Assembly: GCA_003094535.1 (NCBI GenBank)
Contig: NATV01000111.1
Location: 1-64,000 of the forward strand
Reading direction: 5' to 3'
Origin: a gamma proteobacterium symbiont of Ctena orbiculata
GTDB taxonomy: Bacteria; Pseudomonadota; Gammaproteobacteria; Chromatiales; Chromatiaceae
Length of the DNA stretch: 64,000 nt
Of the stretch, positions 1-8,437 are shown piece after piece. The translations under genes and the position numbers were made by a program. Below the pieces are notes generated by a model, which was not told the origin of the DNA, did no database searches, and saw only the letters and a list, made by a program, of their open reading frames with translations. Within the stretch, counting starts at the first letter, position 1, and each line of letters starts with the position of its first letter.

Positions 1-142
1 TGGAGTACACATTCTTCTCCAAAAGACATGCCGATCCGTGCGATTAGACTTGATTGAGAACATATATAGAACAATTGGCGTGATATTCCAATATTTTTTC
101 CGGCGGCATATCACATTTTTTGTGCCGTCCACATAATCCACT

Positions 143-149
143 GTTAAAT
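143..149 (+). other. Integron core site (G/TTAAAT) opening cassette 1
   Basis: GTTAAAT fits the GTTRRRY core and is the exact complement of ATTTAAC at 617-623, so it is the R' box of the preceding, off-window or degenerate, attC or attI. Bases 1-142 to its left contain no convincing gene and no recognisable left half of an attC. Confidence 0.6.
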
Positions 150-166
150 GGCAATGTGAGTCTGAG

Positions 167-622
167 ATGGAACTGGATAAAGTCAGTAAGAGGTTATCTG
201 AACTCTCTGAAAAAAAGCCTAATCGTTATTCTGTTGAGGAGGTTGATTCAGCGCTAGAATCTAAGCATGAAGGAATTCAGGTGTGTGCAGCAAAGACCTT
301 AGGGGCTTGGGGTGACGAGAAATCAATAGGAAAACTGAAAAACAGACTTGAGAATATTTCGAAACTACCCGTTCGCTGGGGCGCAGTATCTGCAATGTCA
401 AAATCACTAGCGCCGCATCTTAAACAAAATGACATTGATTGGCTGTTGAGTTTATACCTAAATAGTTCGAATCCACATAACAGGTTTTCGTTAAGCGCAC
501 TTCTAATGTCGCTACCAAAAATAGAGGCACTGAGAAAACTAGAATTGAAATTAAATCAAGGTGGTGTTGACCCAAAGGATGTCCGTAATGCGAAGGCTAT
601 TATTCAAAAATCTGCCATTTAA
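167..622 (+). CDS. HEAT-repeat-like cassette protein
   Basis: A 151-residue soluble protein, the only gene of cassette 1. Its composition and helix spacing (roughly residues 22-110, with 'AAKTLGAWGDEKSIGKLKNRL' style helical pairs) resemble HEAT/PBS-lyase-type repeats, which usually mediate protein-protein contacts. No catalytic motif, signal peptide or membrane segment is visible. The ATG lies 18 bases after the cassette junction and the TAA stop is embedded in the attC R'' box, a typical cassette arrangement. Function is unknown. It sits directly before a tandem-TIR cassette, but cassettes are independently mobile, so adjacency alone does not imply a shared pathway. Confidence 0.7.
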   Translation: MELDKVSKRLSELSEKKPNRYSVEEVDSALESKHEGIQVCAAKTLGAWGDEKSIGKLKNRLENISKLPVRWGAVSAMSKSLAPHLKQNDIDWLLSLYLNSSNPHNRFSLSALLMSLPKIEALRKLELKLNQGGVDPKDVRNAKAIIQKSAI

Positions 623-679
623 CAAAGGGCTTCAGCGGATGCTCGCTTTCGCTCGCCCCACTGAGCCCAGCCGTTATAC
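617..679 (+). repeat. attC site 1 (63 bp)
   Basis: R'' box ATTTAAC (617-623) and R' box GTTATAC (673-679) bound the site. Inside, the L'' box GGGCTtCAG (627-635) pairs with L' CTGAGCCC (661-668) except for one unpaired T, matching the extrahelical base that orients integrase on folded attC. The middle is a variable GC-rich segment (GCTCGC-TTTC-GCTCGC). Confidence 0.8.
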
Positions 680-730
680 AGTATGGAAGTGATTCTACAA
701 AATATTCCAATAACTTAGTCAGGTGTGCTC

Positions 731-1498
731 ATGAGTCATTGGGAGAAAAAAGCTAATGGATGGGTATTCATTTCTCATGCATCTGAAGATTATGAGGATG
801 TAAGAGTTGTGCGCAATTACCTAGAAGATCGAGGCTTTAGTGCCTTAATGTTCTATTTAAAGTCTCTTGAGCACGAAAGCAGAAAAGAGCAAATTAAAAA
901 GCTGATAGGGTGGGAAATTAGTGCGAGAAATATTTTTGTACTCTGTAACAGCATCCACGCACAAAATTCTGAGTGGGTGCAGTGGGAGAGTGATTATGTC
1001 AAAGCATTGCCAAACAAGATATACAAAACAATTGACATAGTGGCGTTTACTGACGGAAAGGAGTCTGAGTTAAAGAAACTTGATTATTTAACAAAAAAAG
1101 CAACGATTTATTTATCGTATACGCATAAAGACAAAGATAAAGTAGATAAAATAAGCGCGCACCTTAACTCTTTGGGCTATAAGGTTTATGACGGCTCCAC
1201 GGCGCTTGAAGGGGGAGATGACATTGAGGAAGTCATGGAGCAAGCATTGAGTGAAGCAGCAAGAAATGGTGTTGTGCTAATGTTCCTTAGCGAGAATGCT
1301 AAAAGATCAAAATGGTTTTGGGATGAAAAAAGCAGGGCTCTTCATAGTGGTGCATCGATAATTCCAGTAGTAATAGACGATGTTGGTATTCGGGACTTCC
1401 CTGCTTTAAGAGATAAACAGTTTATTGATGCAAGTAAAGGATTGAGCGACAGCATTCTACAGCTCATAGAAAAAGAGATTAATTATATAGATGTATAA
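731..1498 (+). CDS. Tandem TIR-domain protein (integron cassette)
   Basis: A protein of 255 residues built of two TIR domains in series and little else. The first opens with VFISHASEDYEDV and reaches SEWVQWE, the second opens with IYLSYTHKDKDKV and reaches SKWFWDE. Both keep the S-x-W-x-x-x-E element whose Glu (about residues 86 and 199) is catalytic in NAD-cleaving TIR domains. TIR proteins of bacteria commonly act in anti-phage defence by degrading NAD or making signalling nucleotides; that role here is inference. ATG 731 follows AGG at 721-723 with good spacing; a GTG at 725 would add two residues. The stop lies in the R'' box of attC 2. No partner sensor or effector is encoded in the same cassette. 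Confidence 0.85.
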   Translation: MSHWEKKANGWVFISHASEDYEDVRVVRNYLEDRGFSALMFYLKSLEHESRKEQIKKLIGWEISARNIFVLCNSIHAQNSEWVQWESDYVKALPNKIYKTIDIVAFTDGKESELKKLDYLTKKATIYLSYTHKDKDKVDKISAHLNSLGYKVYDGSTALEGGDDIEEVMEQALSEAARNGVVLMFLSENAKRSKWFWDEKSRALHSGASIIPVVIDDVGIRDFPALRDKQFIDASKGLSDSILQLIEKEINYIDV

Positions 1499-1566
1499 CA
1501 ATGCAATATACACGTATCGCTTCGCTCACAAGCTCGCTTCGCCTCCGGTGATGGCTGCCGTTATAC
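1493..1566 (+). repeat. attC site 2 (74 bp)
   Basis: R'' GTATAAC (1493-1499) and R' GTTATAC (1560-1566) are perfect reverse complements. The L boxes are weaker than in attC 1 (L' near GGTGATGG, no clean L'' partner), and the centre repeats CGCTTCGCT-like units. The R'' box also complements the first bases of cassette 2 (TTATAC at 674), supporting the cassette limits. Confidence 0.68.
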
Positions 1567-1573
1567 CTTATAA

Positions 1574-2140
1574 ATGAAATACACAGCAGTCTTTATTTTA
1601 TTAATTTTACCTTTTCCCGCATCCGCCAATGCAGGAATACCAATGCTAGCTTTAGCCTGGCCAGTTTACTGGGTGGCTTTAATACCCGTTATATTGTTTG
1701 AGGGATATATTGCAAAAAACATTATTGGTTTAGAGATTAAGGAGTCTTTCAGTATTGCGGCGACATCTAACTTTGTAAGTACCTTGATTGGCATTCCTCT
1801 GGCCTGGGCAGTAATGCTACTCGTGGAAATAGGAGCAGCCTATATCGGCCAATTCCTAGAATATAAGGGCACTATAGCGGACATAGTTACATTTCCATTC
1901 ATGGTTGCCTGGTTACCCCCATTAGATAACGTATGGTTGGTTTATTTAGCCTTTGTTATACTGGCTATACCGTTTTGCCTGGTGTCCATTTTCATAGAAG
2001 CATACACGGCGAAAAGGATGTTGAAATCGGTGGAAATGCCTATTATTTTTAAATGGTCGCGCACATCAAATCTGCTGTCATATTCTATAATTATCATTAT
2101 TTCTGCAATATATCCTTATGGTGTGGCGACTAATACATAA
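1574..2140 (+). CDS. Multi-pass membrane protein, unknown function
   Basis: 188 residues with an N-terminal hydrophobic stretch ending SANAG that may be a cleaved signal, then about four further hydrophobic segments (near residues 27-45, 62-95, 105-150 and 165-185). No enzymatic motif is recognised. The ATG lies 8 bases after the attC 2 R' box, so there is almost no leader; very short leaders are normal for integron cassettes. It may share a cassette with the next gene, because no attC separates them. Function unknown. Confidence 0.65.
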   Translation: MKYTAVFILLILPFPASANAGIPMLALAWPVYWVALIPVILFEGYIAKNIIGLEIKESFSIAATSNFVSTLIGIPLAWAVMLLVEIGAAYIGQFLEYKGTIADIVTFPFMVAWLPPLDNVWLVYLAFVILAIPFCLVSIFIEAYTAKRMLKSVEMPIIFKWSRTSNLLSYSIIIIISAIYPYGVATNT

Positions 2141-2175
2141 TCGATCTTTTACTAGTTTTTCGAGAAATAAGTGGG

Positions 2176-2922
2176 TTGCAAATTAATAAACTGTTCAGCT
2201 TAATAGCGGGGTGTAGCGCCACATTAGTATGTCATGCAAGTGACATGTTTATAAACGAGATACCAGACTACACCCAATCAAATATAATAGGGAAAGGAAC
2301 GGGCGATGGACAACAATACTGCGGTCCAGTGGCCATTTCAAACACGATCATTTGGTTGAATAAAAACAGAGGCAATCAAGAGCAACTCATTCTCAAACTG
2401 GCATCCAAACCATTCATGAATACAAGTCTCAAGAATGGCACTGGTGTTACAGGCATAACACGTGGCATAGCAAAAATCTCGAATGAGCTGTTTGGTGGTT
2501 ACAAGGTTCTTGAATACGAAGGCTGGAGGAAGCATCCGAAGCAGTATTCGACCGATGTAAAACTGCCGTCTGAGAATCGGTTGACTTCGGCTATAAATCA
2601 GAACTCGGCTGCATGGTTGAATATAGGTTGGTACAGATACAATGAAGCCAATAATGAATTCATTAGGATTGGCGGGCACTGGGTGACATTGGTTGGCAGC
2701 AAATATGGGCAGTTTATCATCCATGACCCGGCGCCAAGGGCCGGGAAACATTTTTCTAATGAATTTGTAGACTATTCAATCCTAAGAGATGGAACACTGG
2801 TCGGAAAAAAATGGGGAATGCCATTTCCGGCCAAGGGTTTAATCAGTCTGGAAAGCGGAATGCATAAAAAGAAGGGCGCGGATTTCGCCATTGTCGATGG
2901 TGTTGTCTATCTGGAGATATAA
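2176..2922 (+). CDS. Exported C39-like cysteine peptidase family protein
   Basis: 248 residues. The N-terminus (residues 1-21, ending VCHA) looks like a Sec signal peptide. The mature part has QQYCGPVAISN with a candidate nucleophile Cys49, GGHWVTLVG with His168, and IIHDP with Asp184. This is the order and spacing of papain-fold C39-like peptidases, including the bacteriocin-processing and uncharacterised periplasmic families. The start is TTG at 2176; no in-frame ATG lies nearby upstream. No ABC transporter or leader-peptide substrate is adjacent, so a bacteriocin role is not supported. The TAA stop lies in an ATATAAC box, like the stops of the two upstream cassettes, suggesting cassette origin. 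Confidence 0.65.
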   Translation: MQINKLFSLIAGCSATLVCHASDMFINEIPDYTQSNIIGKGTGDGQQYCGPVAISNTIIWLNKNRGNQEQLILKLASKPFMNTSLKNGTGVTGITRGIAKISNELFGGYKVLEYEGWRKHPKQYSTDVKLPSENRLTSAINQNSAAWLNIGWYRYNEANNEFIRIGGHWVTLVGSKYGQFIIHDPAPRAGKHFSNEFVDYSILRDGTLVGKKWGMPFPAKGLISLESGMHKKKGADFAIVDGVVYLEI

Positions 2923-2923
2923 C

Positions 2924-3172
2924 AGCGTGAAACCTGCTGTTCGTTACATCGTTTTTCCCGCGTCAGGCTATGGGCGAACTGGTAATTGAACTATTGGATG
3001 CAAATGGTTTTCATAAATAATATGAACTTTATTATCTTAATAATTACATTAAATATATTTAATAAACATAAGTAAAATAAGAAAAAAAATAATAAATTAC
3101 TTTCTCATGACAACTCAAGCCAAGCGTTTGGCCAGGGTCTAGAATATAGATAACAACATAGCGGAGTAGGTT
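2924..3172. other. AT-rich junction without genes
   Basis: A short inverted repeat (AACAGC/GCTGTT, 2921-2941) follows the last cassette-like gene. Bases 2995-3115 are extremely AT-rich, and the sequence then changes to the GC-rich composition of the rest of the window. The region probably marks the end of the acquired array and holds the nfeD promoter. The nfeD ribosome site GGAG is at 3163. Confidence 0.5.
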
Positions 3173-4534
3173 GTGTCTCGATATCCGGTGTCATTGTTTC
3201 TCCTTCTCTTCCTCTACTGCAGTGGTCTTGCCCAACTCAATGCCGAAGGCCAAAGTCCCAAAGGATTCCTGCTCGAGGTCTCTGGCGCCATAGGTCCTGC
3301 AACCGCGGATTATCTGGATCGGGCGCTGGACAAGGCCGAAAGCGAAGGCATTGAGCTGGTTGTCCTGCAGATGGACACCCCGGGTGGCCTGGATACGTCG
3401 ATGCGGGCCATCATTAAACGCATCATCGCCTCCCAGGTCCCTGTCGTAACCTATGTCGCCCCTAGCGGCGCGCATGCCGCCAGCGCCGGTACCTATATCC
3501 TCTATGCCAGTCATATCGCGGCAATGGCTCCGGCCACCAATCTGGGAGCCGCGACACCTGTAACCATGGGCGGAGTACCAAAGTCGACGCCAGACAAGCC
3601 CAAGACCGAAGATGAGAACGAGGGTAATCAGCCCCAGGCGACAGATGCCAAGACAAGCAAAGTGGTCAATGATGCGGCCGCCTATATACGCAGTCTGGCG
3701 AATCTGCGCAAGCGCAACGCGGACTGGGCGGAAAAGGCGGTGCGGGAAGCCGCCAGCCTCTCCGCGGAGGAGGCGTTGAAGCAGGGAGTGATCGATCTGG
3801 TAGCTGCGGACATCAACAGCCTGCTCTCCGAACTGCATGGTACCCAGGTGGAGCTCCCCCTCGGCAGTAAAACCCTGAATACCGAGAATCTGGTTATCGA
3901 GAAACACCTGCCCGATTGGCAGAGTCAGTTGTTGAGTATCATCAGCAATCCCAATCTGGCCTATATCCTCATGCTGGTGGGTATCTACGGTCTTATCTAT
4001 GAGTTCGCCAATCCCGGCTCGATTGTGCCGGGAACGGTGGGCGCCATATCCCTGCTGCTGGCGCTCTATGCATTCCATCTGCTACCCATCAATTATGCCG
4101 GTGTGGCATTGATCCTGCTCGGGCTCGCATTGATGGTCGGGGAGGCCTTCGTACCCAGTTTCGGTACCCTGGGCATAGGCGGCGTGGTTGCCTTCACCAT
4201 CGGTTCCTTGATTCTTATCGATACCGACCAGGCGGGATTCGGGATATCGCTGCCGCTGATCCTGGTAGTGGCGGTGAGCAGCGCCTTCCTCATGGTATTT
4301 ATCATCGGCATGGCCGTTAAATCCCGCAACCGCCCCGTGGTGAGCGGTCGTGAGGAGATGTTGACCGCCGAAGGCGTGGTTGTGGAAGACTTCACCGGTG
4401 AAGGCGATATCAGGATACATGGCGAAATATGGCGGGCCCACTCAGAGCATCCCCTGCAAAAAGATCAGCTGGTGGAAATTACCGGCAGGGAGGGTCTGGT
4501 GTTAAAGGTTTCGCCGGTTGATAAGGAGAAGTGA
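3173..4534 (+). CDS. nfeD: NfeD-family membrane serine protease (ClpP-class, long form)
   Basis: 453 residues: signal peptide (1-24), a ClpP-like periplasmic protease domain (about 30-215), four or five membrane helices (about 255-385), and a C-terminal NfeD OB-fold (about 395-453). The candidate nucleophile is Ser104 in [10 protein letters not shown] and the candidate general base Lys163 in [15 protein letters not shown], matching the Ser-Lys dyad of long-form NfeD proteases (PH1510 type). These cleave stomatin-like partners in the membrane, and the stomatin homologue follows immediately. The start is GTG 3173 with GGAG upstream. Its stop overlaps a possible GTG start of the next gene. Confidence 0.93.
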   Translation: MSRYPVSLFLLLFLYCSGLAQLNAEGQSPKGFLLEVSGAIGPATADYLDRALDKAESEGIELVVLQMDTPGGLDTSMRAIIKRIIASQVPVVTYVAPSGAHAASAGTYILYASHIAAMAPATNLGAATPVTMGGVPKSTPDKPKTEDENEGNQPQATDAKTSKVVNDAAAYIRSLANLRKRNADWAEKAVREAASLSAEEALKQGVIDLVAADINSLLSELHGTQVELPLGSKTLNTENLVIEKHLPDWQSQLLSIISNPNLAYILMLVGIYGLIYEFANPGSIVPGTVGAISLLLALYAFHLLPINYAGVALILLGLALMVGEAFVPSFGTLGIGGVVAFTIGSLILIDTDQAGFGISLPLILVVAVSSAFLMVFIIGMAVKSRNRPVVSGREEMLTAEGVVVEDFTGEGDIRIHGEIWRAHSEHPLQKDQLVEITGREGLVLKVSPVDKEK

Positions 4535-4536
4535 TC

Positions 4537-5289
4537 ATGACGCTCTATTTCTATGCGGTAATTCTTTTTCTGATTGTCACCTTTTTAGCCTCGGCGCTGA
4601 AGATTCTCCGCGAGTACGAACGCGGCGTGGTCTTCATGCTGGGACGCTTCTGGAAGGTCAAGGGGCCGGGACTGATCATCATCATCCCGGTAATCCAGCA
4701 ATTCGTAAGGGTCGACCTGCGAACCATCGTTCTCGATGTGCCCTCCCAGGATGTGATCTCCCGGGATAATGTTTCAGTGAAGGTCAATGCCGTGGTCTAC
4801 TTCCGGGTACTGGATCCGGAACGCGCGATCATCCAGGTTGAGGATTACATGGTTGCCACCAGTCAACTGGCCCAGACCACCCTGCGTTCCGTGCTCGGAC
4901 AGCACGAACTGGATGAGATGCTGGCGGAGCGTGAACGCCTCAACAACGATGTACGCAACATTCTGGATCAGCAGACCGACACCTGGGGGATCAAGGTCTC
5001 CAACGTGGAGATCAAGCATGTCGACCTGGATGACAGCATGATCCGTGCGATTGCGCGCCAGGCCGAGGCGGAGCGGGCAAGGCGCGCCAAGGTGATCCAT
5101 GCGGAGGGTGAGCTCCAGGCCGCGGAAAAACTGGTTGAAGCGGCGAAGACCCTCGCGGTACAACCCCAGGCGATCCAGCTCAGGTATCTGGAGACCTTGA
5201 CCGAGGTCGCCGGGGATAAGAGCCATACCCTGGTCTTTCCGCTGCCGATGGATCTGCTGGAACCGCTGCTCAAGAAGAACAGCGGCTGA
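4537..5289 (+). CDS. Slipin / stomatin-like SPFH protein
   Basis: 250 residues: one N-terminal membrane anchor (about 3-20) followed by an SPFH/band-7 domain ([23 protein letters not shown] onward) and a C-terminal charged helical oligomerisation segment ([17 protein letters not shown]). Slipins organise membrane microdomains and are the usual partner and substrate of long-form NfeD proteases. ATG 4537 is preferred because AAGGAG (4523-4528) sits 8 bases upstream; GTG 4531 overlaps the nfeD stop and is also in frame. The two genes form an operon. Confidence 0.92.
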   Translation: MTLYFYAVILFLIVTFLASALKILREYERGVVFMLGRFWKVKGPGLIIIIPVIQQFVRVDLRTIVLDVPSQDVISRDNVSVKVNAVVYFRVLDPERAIIQVEDYMVATSQLAQTTLRSVLGQHELDEMLAERERLNNDVRNILDQQTDTWGIKVSNVEIKHVDLDDSMIRAIARQAEAERARRAKVIHAEGELQAAEKLVEAAKTLAVQPQAIQLRYLETLTEVAGDKSHTLVFPLPMDLLEPLLKKNSG

Positions 5290-5343
5290 CACCAGTTTGG
5301 CGGGACCGCCCCCCATCAGGTTTCGCTGGATCTGCCATACATC

Positions 5344-5383
5344 GGTGCGGTAAACCGCACCCTACGCCTCGAATGCGTGTAGG
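5344..5383. terminator. Hairpins between convergent genes
   Basis: GGTGCGGT-AA-ACCGCACC (5344-5361) is a perfect stem, followed by an imperfect CCTACGC/GCGTGTAGG stem. There is no T-run, so this is a weak intrinsic terminator or a REP-like element between the slipin gene and the leftward flavoprotein gene. Confidence 0.4.
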
Positions 5384-5408
5384 CTGTGGCTCTGCCGCAC
5401 CGTAAAAC

Positions 5409-5942
5409 TCAATCCAGCTCTTCCAGGGTGGCGACAAGCTGGGCAAAGCTGGTCACCACCGAAGTGTACTCGAAATCCTCCAATCGCTTTACATTCTCCA
5501 GGTCAACCTGCCTTGGGTAGACCATCACCATGCCGCCGGGCGCCTCTGTTTCCATTTCGGGTTCCGTGTCGCAGGCGAAGACGATGCTTGGAATTCGACA
5601 CTTGCCGGCCTGGGCATAGATATTGGTTACCAGCGTATCGGCTATGCCCCAGACCATCTTGGCGATGGTGTTGGAAGTGGCGGGGGCGATGACCAGGCGC
5701 CGATAGCGTCCCTGGTAGAAGAGACCAACCGGCGAAGCGCTGGCCGTGGTATCGCGAAAACAGGTGATTTGCTGTCGAATCGACTTCAGATCGAAGTCGT
5801 ACATCGGCAGCACCTCTGCGGCTGCCTTGCTCAGGAAGAGGTCGACATCGGGCCGCTGCTGTACCAGTTCCAGACACTCCTTGAGGTAGTGTCCCGATCC
5901 CGTGATTGCCCAGGCCTCTCTTGGCTTTTCATAGTTGCCCAT
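5409..5942 (-). CDS. DmrB/AfpA-like flavoprotein (candidate dihydromethanopterin reductase)
   Basis: 177 residues of the flavoprotein (UbiX/Dfp-like) fold. VIAPATSNTIAKMVWGIADTL resembles the phosphate- and flavin-binding loop of archaeoflavoproteins AfpA and DmrB. DmrB reduces dihydromethanopterin to H4MPT, and AfpA-like genes accompany H4MPT pathways in methylotrophic bacteria. With the rest of the H4MPT gene set in this window, a role in reducing the pterin cofactor is the best guess, but the assignment rests on family and context. The start ATG is preceded by GTGAGAG. The gene stands apart from the sigma54 activator gene by 345 bases. Confidence 0.7.
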   Translation of the reverse strand: MGNYEKPREAWAITGSGHYLKECLELVQQRPDVDLFLSKAAAEVLPMYDFDLKSIRQQITCFRDTTASASPVGLFYQGRYRRLVIAPATSNTIAKMVWGIADTLVTNIYAQAGKCRIPSIVFACDTEPEMETEAPGGMVMVYPRQVDLENVKRLEDFEYTSVVTSFAQLVATLEELD

Positions 5943-6287
5943 AGGCTCTCACTTGCTCGCTGGTCGCAGTTTGCCGCCAGGGACCTCGACGGCATGGTGT
6001 TGTCTCGGATAGCGCATACTCATTCCTGATCGACCGTTTTTCTAAACAGAGGGCAAAAAGTGAGCCAGTTGCACGCAATGCTACTCTTGTCGACGCCGCG
6101 CCATGGAGTTGGCGGGCCTTATGGTAAAAGTTCTGTGTGCTATTTTCAGCCGAAACCGAATAGCGCAAAACGAACCCGGGTGAACGAATCACACGACTCC
6201 CGGGTTGCAATTGCTTACGCTTTGGTTGGATGGGATCAGAGGGCCCGGTACTAAACCTACGGGGCCTGCGATCGCCTTGACCAATGA
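5943..6287. other. Intergenic region with a possible terminator (6173-6206)
   Basis: No convincing gene. AACCCGGG (6173-6180) and CCCGGGTT (6199-6206) form a perfect 8-bp stem downstream of the leftward activator gene and could end its transcript. The flavoprotein promoter must lie near 5950-6050. Confidence 0.35.
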
Positions 6288-8258
6288 TCAGCGGGGTGGC
6301 GTAATCCCGAATCGCTTCATCCGCCGATAGAGGGTGTTGCGGCTTAGCCCGAGCTTTTTGGCAACCCTGCTGATATTCCAATGCATCTCTTCCAATTCAC
6401 TCAGCAGGGCGTCGCGTTCTGCGATCGCCAGGGCATTGAGATTGGTTTCCGGGCCCTCGGGGAATTCGTCATCGTAGACGGTATTGCGAATCTCTTCCGG
6501 CAGGTCGTTGATGGTCACGATATGGTCTTCGCACAATGCGGTTGCGGTGCGAAGTACATTGCGTAGCTGGCGGATATTGCCGGGCCAGGGGAAGTTCTCG
6601 AGCAGTTTCAGCGCTTCCGGTTCCCAGTTCAGTTCGGTCGCGGTTTCCGCCTCCAGCTGGGCTATGTGCTTGATCAATTGAAGCTTGTCGGTACGCTCCC
6701 GCAGCGGCGGCATGGTCAGGGAGACGCCATGCAAGCGATAGTAGAGATCTTCACGAAAATCACCGTCCTCCACCATGTTCTTGATATTGTGGTGGGTGGC
6801 GCTGATCAGTTTGATGGAGACCTTGATCGGTTTCTCGCCGCCAAGGGGGGTGACTTCCCGTTCCTCAAGCACCCTCAGCAGACGTGCCTGCAGATGCAGT
6901 GGCATGTCGCCGATCTCGTCGAGAAAGAGTGTGCCGCCATCCGCCTGCACGATCTTGCCTCGATTACCCTCCCGGCTGGCGCCGGTGAATGCGCCCGGCC
7001 GGTAACCGAAAAGCTCACTCTCGATCAGGGACTCGGGCAAGGATGCGCAATTCACCGCGACAAAGGACTTTTGATGACGGGAACTGGCTGCATGAAGTGC
7101 GCGGGCGAACATCTCCTTACCGGTGCCGGTCTCGCCAAACAACATGCACGGCACATCCCTTTCGATCAGTTTTACCGCTGTCTTCACATTGCGCTTCATG
7201 CGCGGCTCATCGAAATGCAGGGCTTCCAGGGAGTCGGTGCTTCCCAGGTAGTCGTTCTTCTCCTCGCGCCTGCTTATATCGCTCTTTTCCATCCACGGCG
7301 GCGGGACTACATTGGGACGACAGCTCTTTTCCGGTGCCTGCAGGGTGGCGAAGAAGCGTCGACCATGTTGCGACTCGCGGATAGGGAAGGCGTGGGAGTG
7401 AGCATTTTTAAGCAGCGATGAAAAAGAGGTCGTAAAGAGCTGGTTGATCGGGTGGCCCACGATCTGCAGCGGCGATTCCAGGTTGAGCTGAAACATGGCG
7501 CTGCGATTGATAGCCAGTATCTTGCCATCCGTATCGAAGGCGATGGCGCCTTCCCCCAGGGTGCTGATGAACTCGGAGCGGGAGTGGAAGCGCAGCACGA
7601 AGGCATCTTTCATGGCGCAGAAGAAGACCCTGTTCTCGATCACCTGGGCGGACATGTTGAGCAGAACCATGGTGTGTTGCTGTGCCATCTTCGATTCGCT
7701 GGAGGCATCGAGCACCGCCAGGATCTCTCCATGGGGATCGAAAATGGGTGCCGCAGAGCAGGTAAGGCTTGCGTTACGGGAGAAGAAGTGGGATTGCTTG
7801 TGGATCACCAGGGGTTTCTGTTCCACCAGACAAGTGCCCATGCCGTTCGTGCCCTGGACCGATTCGCTCCAGACCGCACCCAGTTGCATACCGGCATGTG
7901 CGGCGGCGTCGGTAAACTGGGGATCACCGATGAAATTGAGCAGGATGCCGTCTTTGTCGGTCAGCATGATGGCGTGACCCGATCCGGCCAGCTGTTGGTA
8001 GAGATCGGTCATCTCCACCCGCGCGATGTCGAGCATACGCTCATATCTGTTCAGGCGCTCGCGCAGATCGTCCCGGTCGATTATGACCGGGTCGGGCGAC
8101 GCCCCTGGATCCAGTCCATGTTCATCACGGCAACGCCGCCAGGATCTGAGCGTCAGATCGTCGATCTCTGATGAGTGAATGATGTGGCTGCCGTCAAGGG
8201 CGGCGAGCACAAAATCCTCATGATTCGAAGCGTCGTTGTGCAGGATGGTTCTCTCCAA
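6288..8258 (-). CDS. Sigma54-dependent AcoR-type enhancer-binding activator
   Basis: 656 residues. The N-terminal part (about 75-215) is a GAF-like sensor of the AcoR kind, preceded by the family's RSWRRCRDEHGLDP element. A PAS-like segment follows (about 230-310), then a sigma54-interacting AAA+ domain with Walker A GETGTGKE (375-382), GAFTGA (422-427, the loop that contacts sigma54) and Walker B GGTLFLDEIGD. The C-terminus has a Fis-type helix-turn-helix (NISRVAKKLGLSRNTLYRRM). The start is TTG 8258 with AGAGG 9 bases upstream. It is the only sigma54 activator in the window and lies among operons with -24/-12 promoters, so it is the leading candidate regulator of the methanol/C1 genes. Its ligand is unknown. 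Confidence 0.93.
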   Translation of the reverse strand: MERTILHNDASNHEDFVLAALDGSHIIHSSEIDDLTLRSWRRCRDEHGLDPGASPDPVIIDRDDLRERLNRYERMLDIARVEMTDLYQQLAGSGHAIMLTDKDGILLNFIGDPQFTDAAAHAGMQLGAVWSESVQGTNGMGTCLVEQKPLVIHKQSHFFSRNASLTCSAAPIFDPHGEILAVLDASSESKMAQQHTMVLLNMSAQVIENRVFFCAMKDAFVLRFHSRSEFISTLGEGAIAFDTDGKILAINRSAMFQLNLESPLQIVGHPINQLFTTSFSSLLKNAHSHAFPIRESQHGRRFFATLQAPEKSCRPNVVPPPWMEKSDISRREEKNDYLGSTDSLEALHFDEPRMKRNVKTAVKLIERDVPCMLFGETGTGKEMFARALHAASSRHQKSFVAVNCASLPESLIESELFGYRPGAFTGASREGNRGKIVQADGGTLFLDEIGDMPLHLQARLLRVLEEREVTPLGGEKPIKVSIKLISATHHNIKNMVEDGDFREDLYYRLHGVSLTMPPLRERTDKLQLIKHIAQLEAETATELNWEPEALKLLENFPWPGNIRQLRNVLRTATALCEDHIVTINDLPEEIRNTVYDDEFPEGPETNLNALAIAERDALLSELEEMHWNISRVAKKLGLSRNTLYRRMKRFGITPPR

Positions 8259-8437
8259 CGTAATCTACCTCTGGTTGGTCTTAAAATCCCCGTTTGCGGT
8301 GCTTCCATGACCAGCAATCTTTATATTTCACGGGGTAATAATTATGCTTTTTATAAATGCTTCTCAACTTGATTGAGTTTATGCCAATATCGCTCAATTG
8401 ACAAATATCAATCTGTCAGGAAATTAGGGGTAAACCT
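8259..8437. promoter_or_regulatory. Divergent promoter region, activator/folP
   Basis: The region holds TTGACA (8398-8403) as a possible -35 for folP and an inverted repeat GATTGAG/CTCAATT (about 8371-8399) overlapping it. No -24/-12 element was found on either strand, in contrast with the C1 operons. The folP ribosome site AGGGG lies 7 bases before ATG 8438. Confidence 0.35.

Larger units (their letters stand above)
143..2923 (+). mobile_element. Distal end of an integron gene-cassette array
   Basis: Seen: a GTTAAAT core site at 143-149 and two attC-like sites (617-679, 1493-1566) delimit two complete cassettes, 144-673 and 674-1560. The 6 bases that open each cassette are the complement of the R'' box at its own end (TTAAAT with ATTTAAC; TTATAC with GTATAAC), as expected when a cassette excises as a circle. 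All genes point the same way, start close to the junctions, and their TAA stops lie inside the R'' box. The region is much more AT-rich than the rest of the window. No integrase gene is present, so this is either the far end of a chromosomal integron whose intI lies to the left, or an integrase-less attC cluster. The right-hand limit is uncertain: an R''-like ATATAAC at 2917-2923 has no clear partner. Confidence 0.78.

Noticed and set aside
2176..2922. Bacteriocin-processing system around the C39-like peptidase
   Set aside because: No ABC transporter domain, leader peptide or immunity gene is nearby, and the protein is exported by itself.
7452..8171. Open frames on the plus strand inside the activator gene
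   Set aside because: Antisense shadows of the GAF/PAS region of the sigma54 activator.
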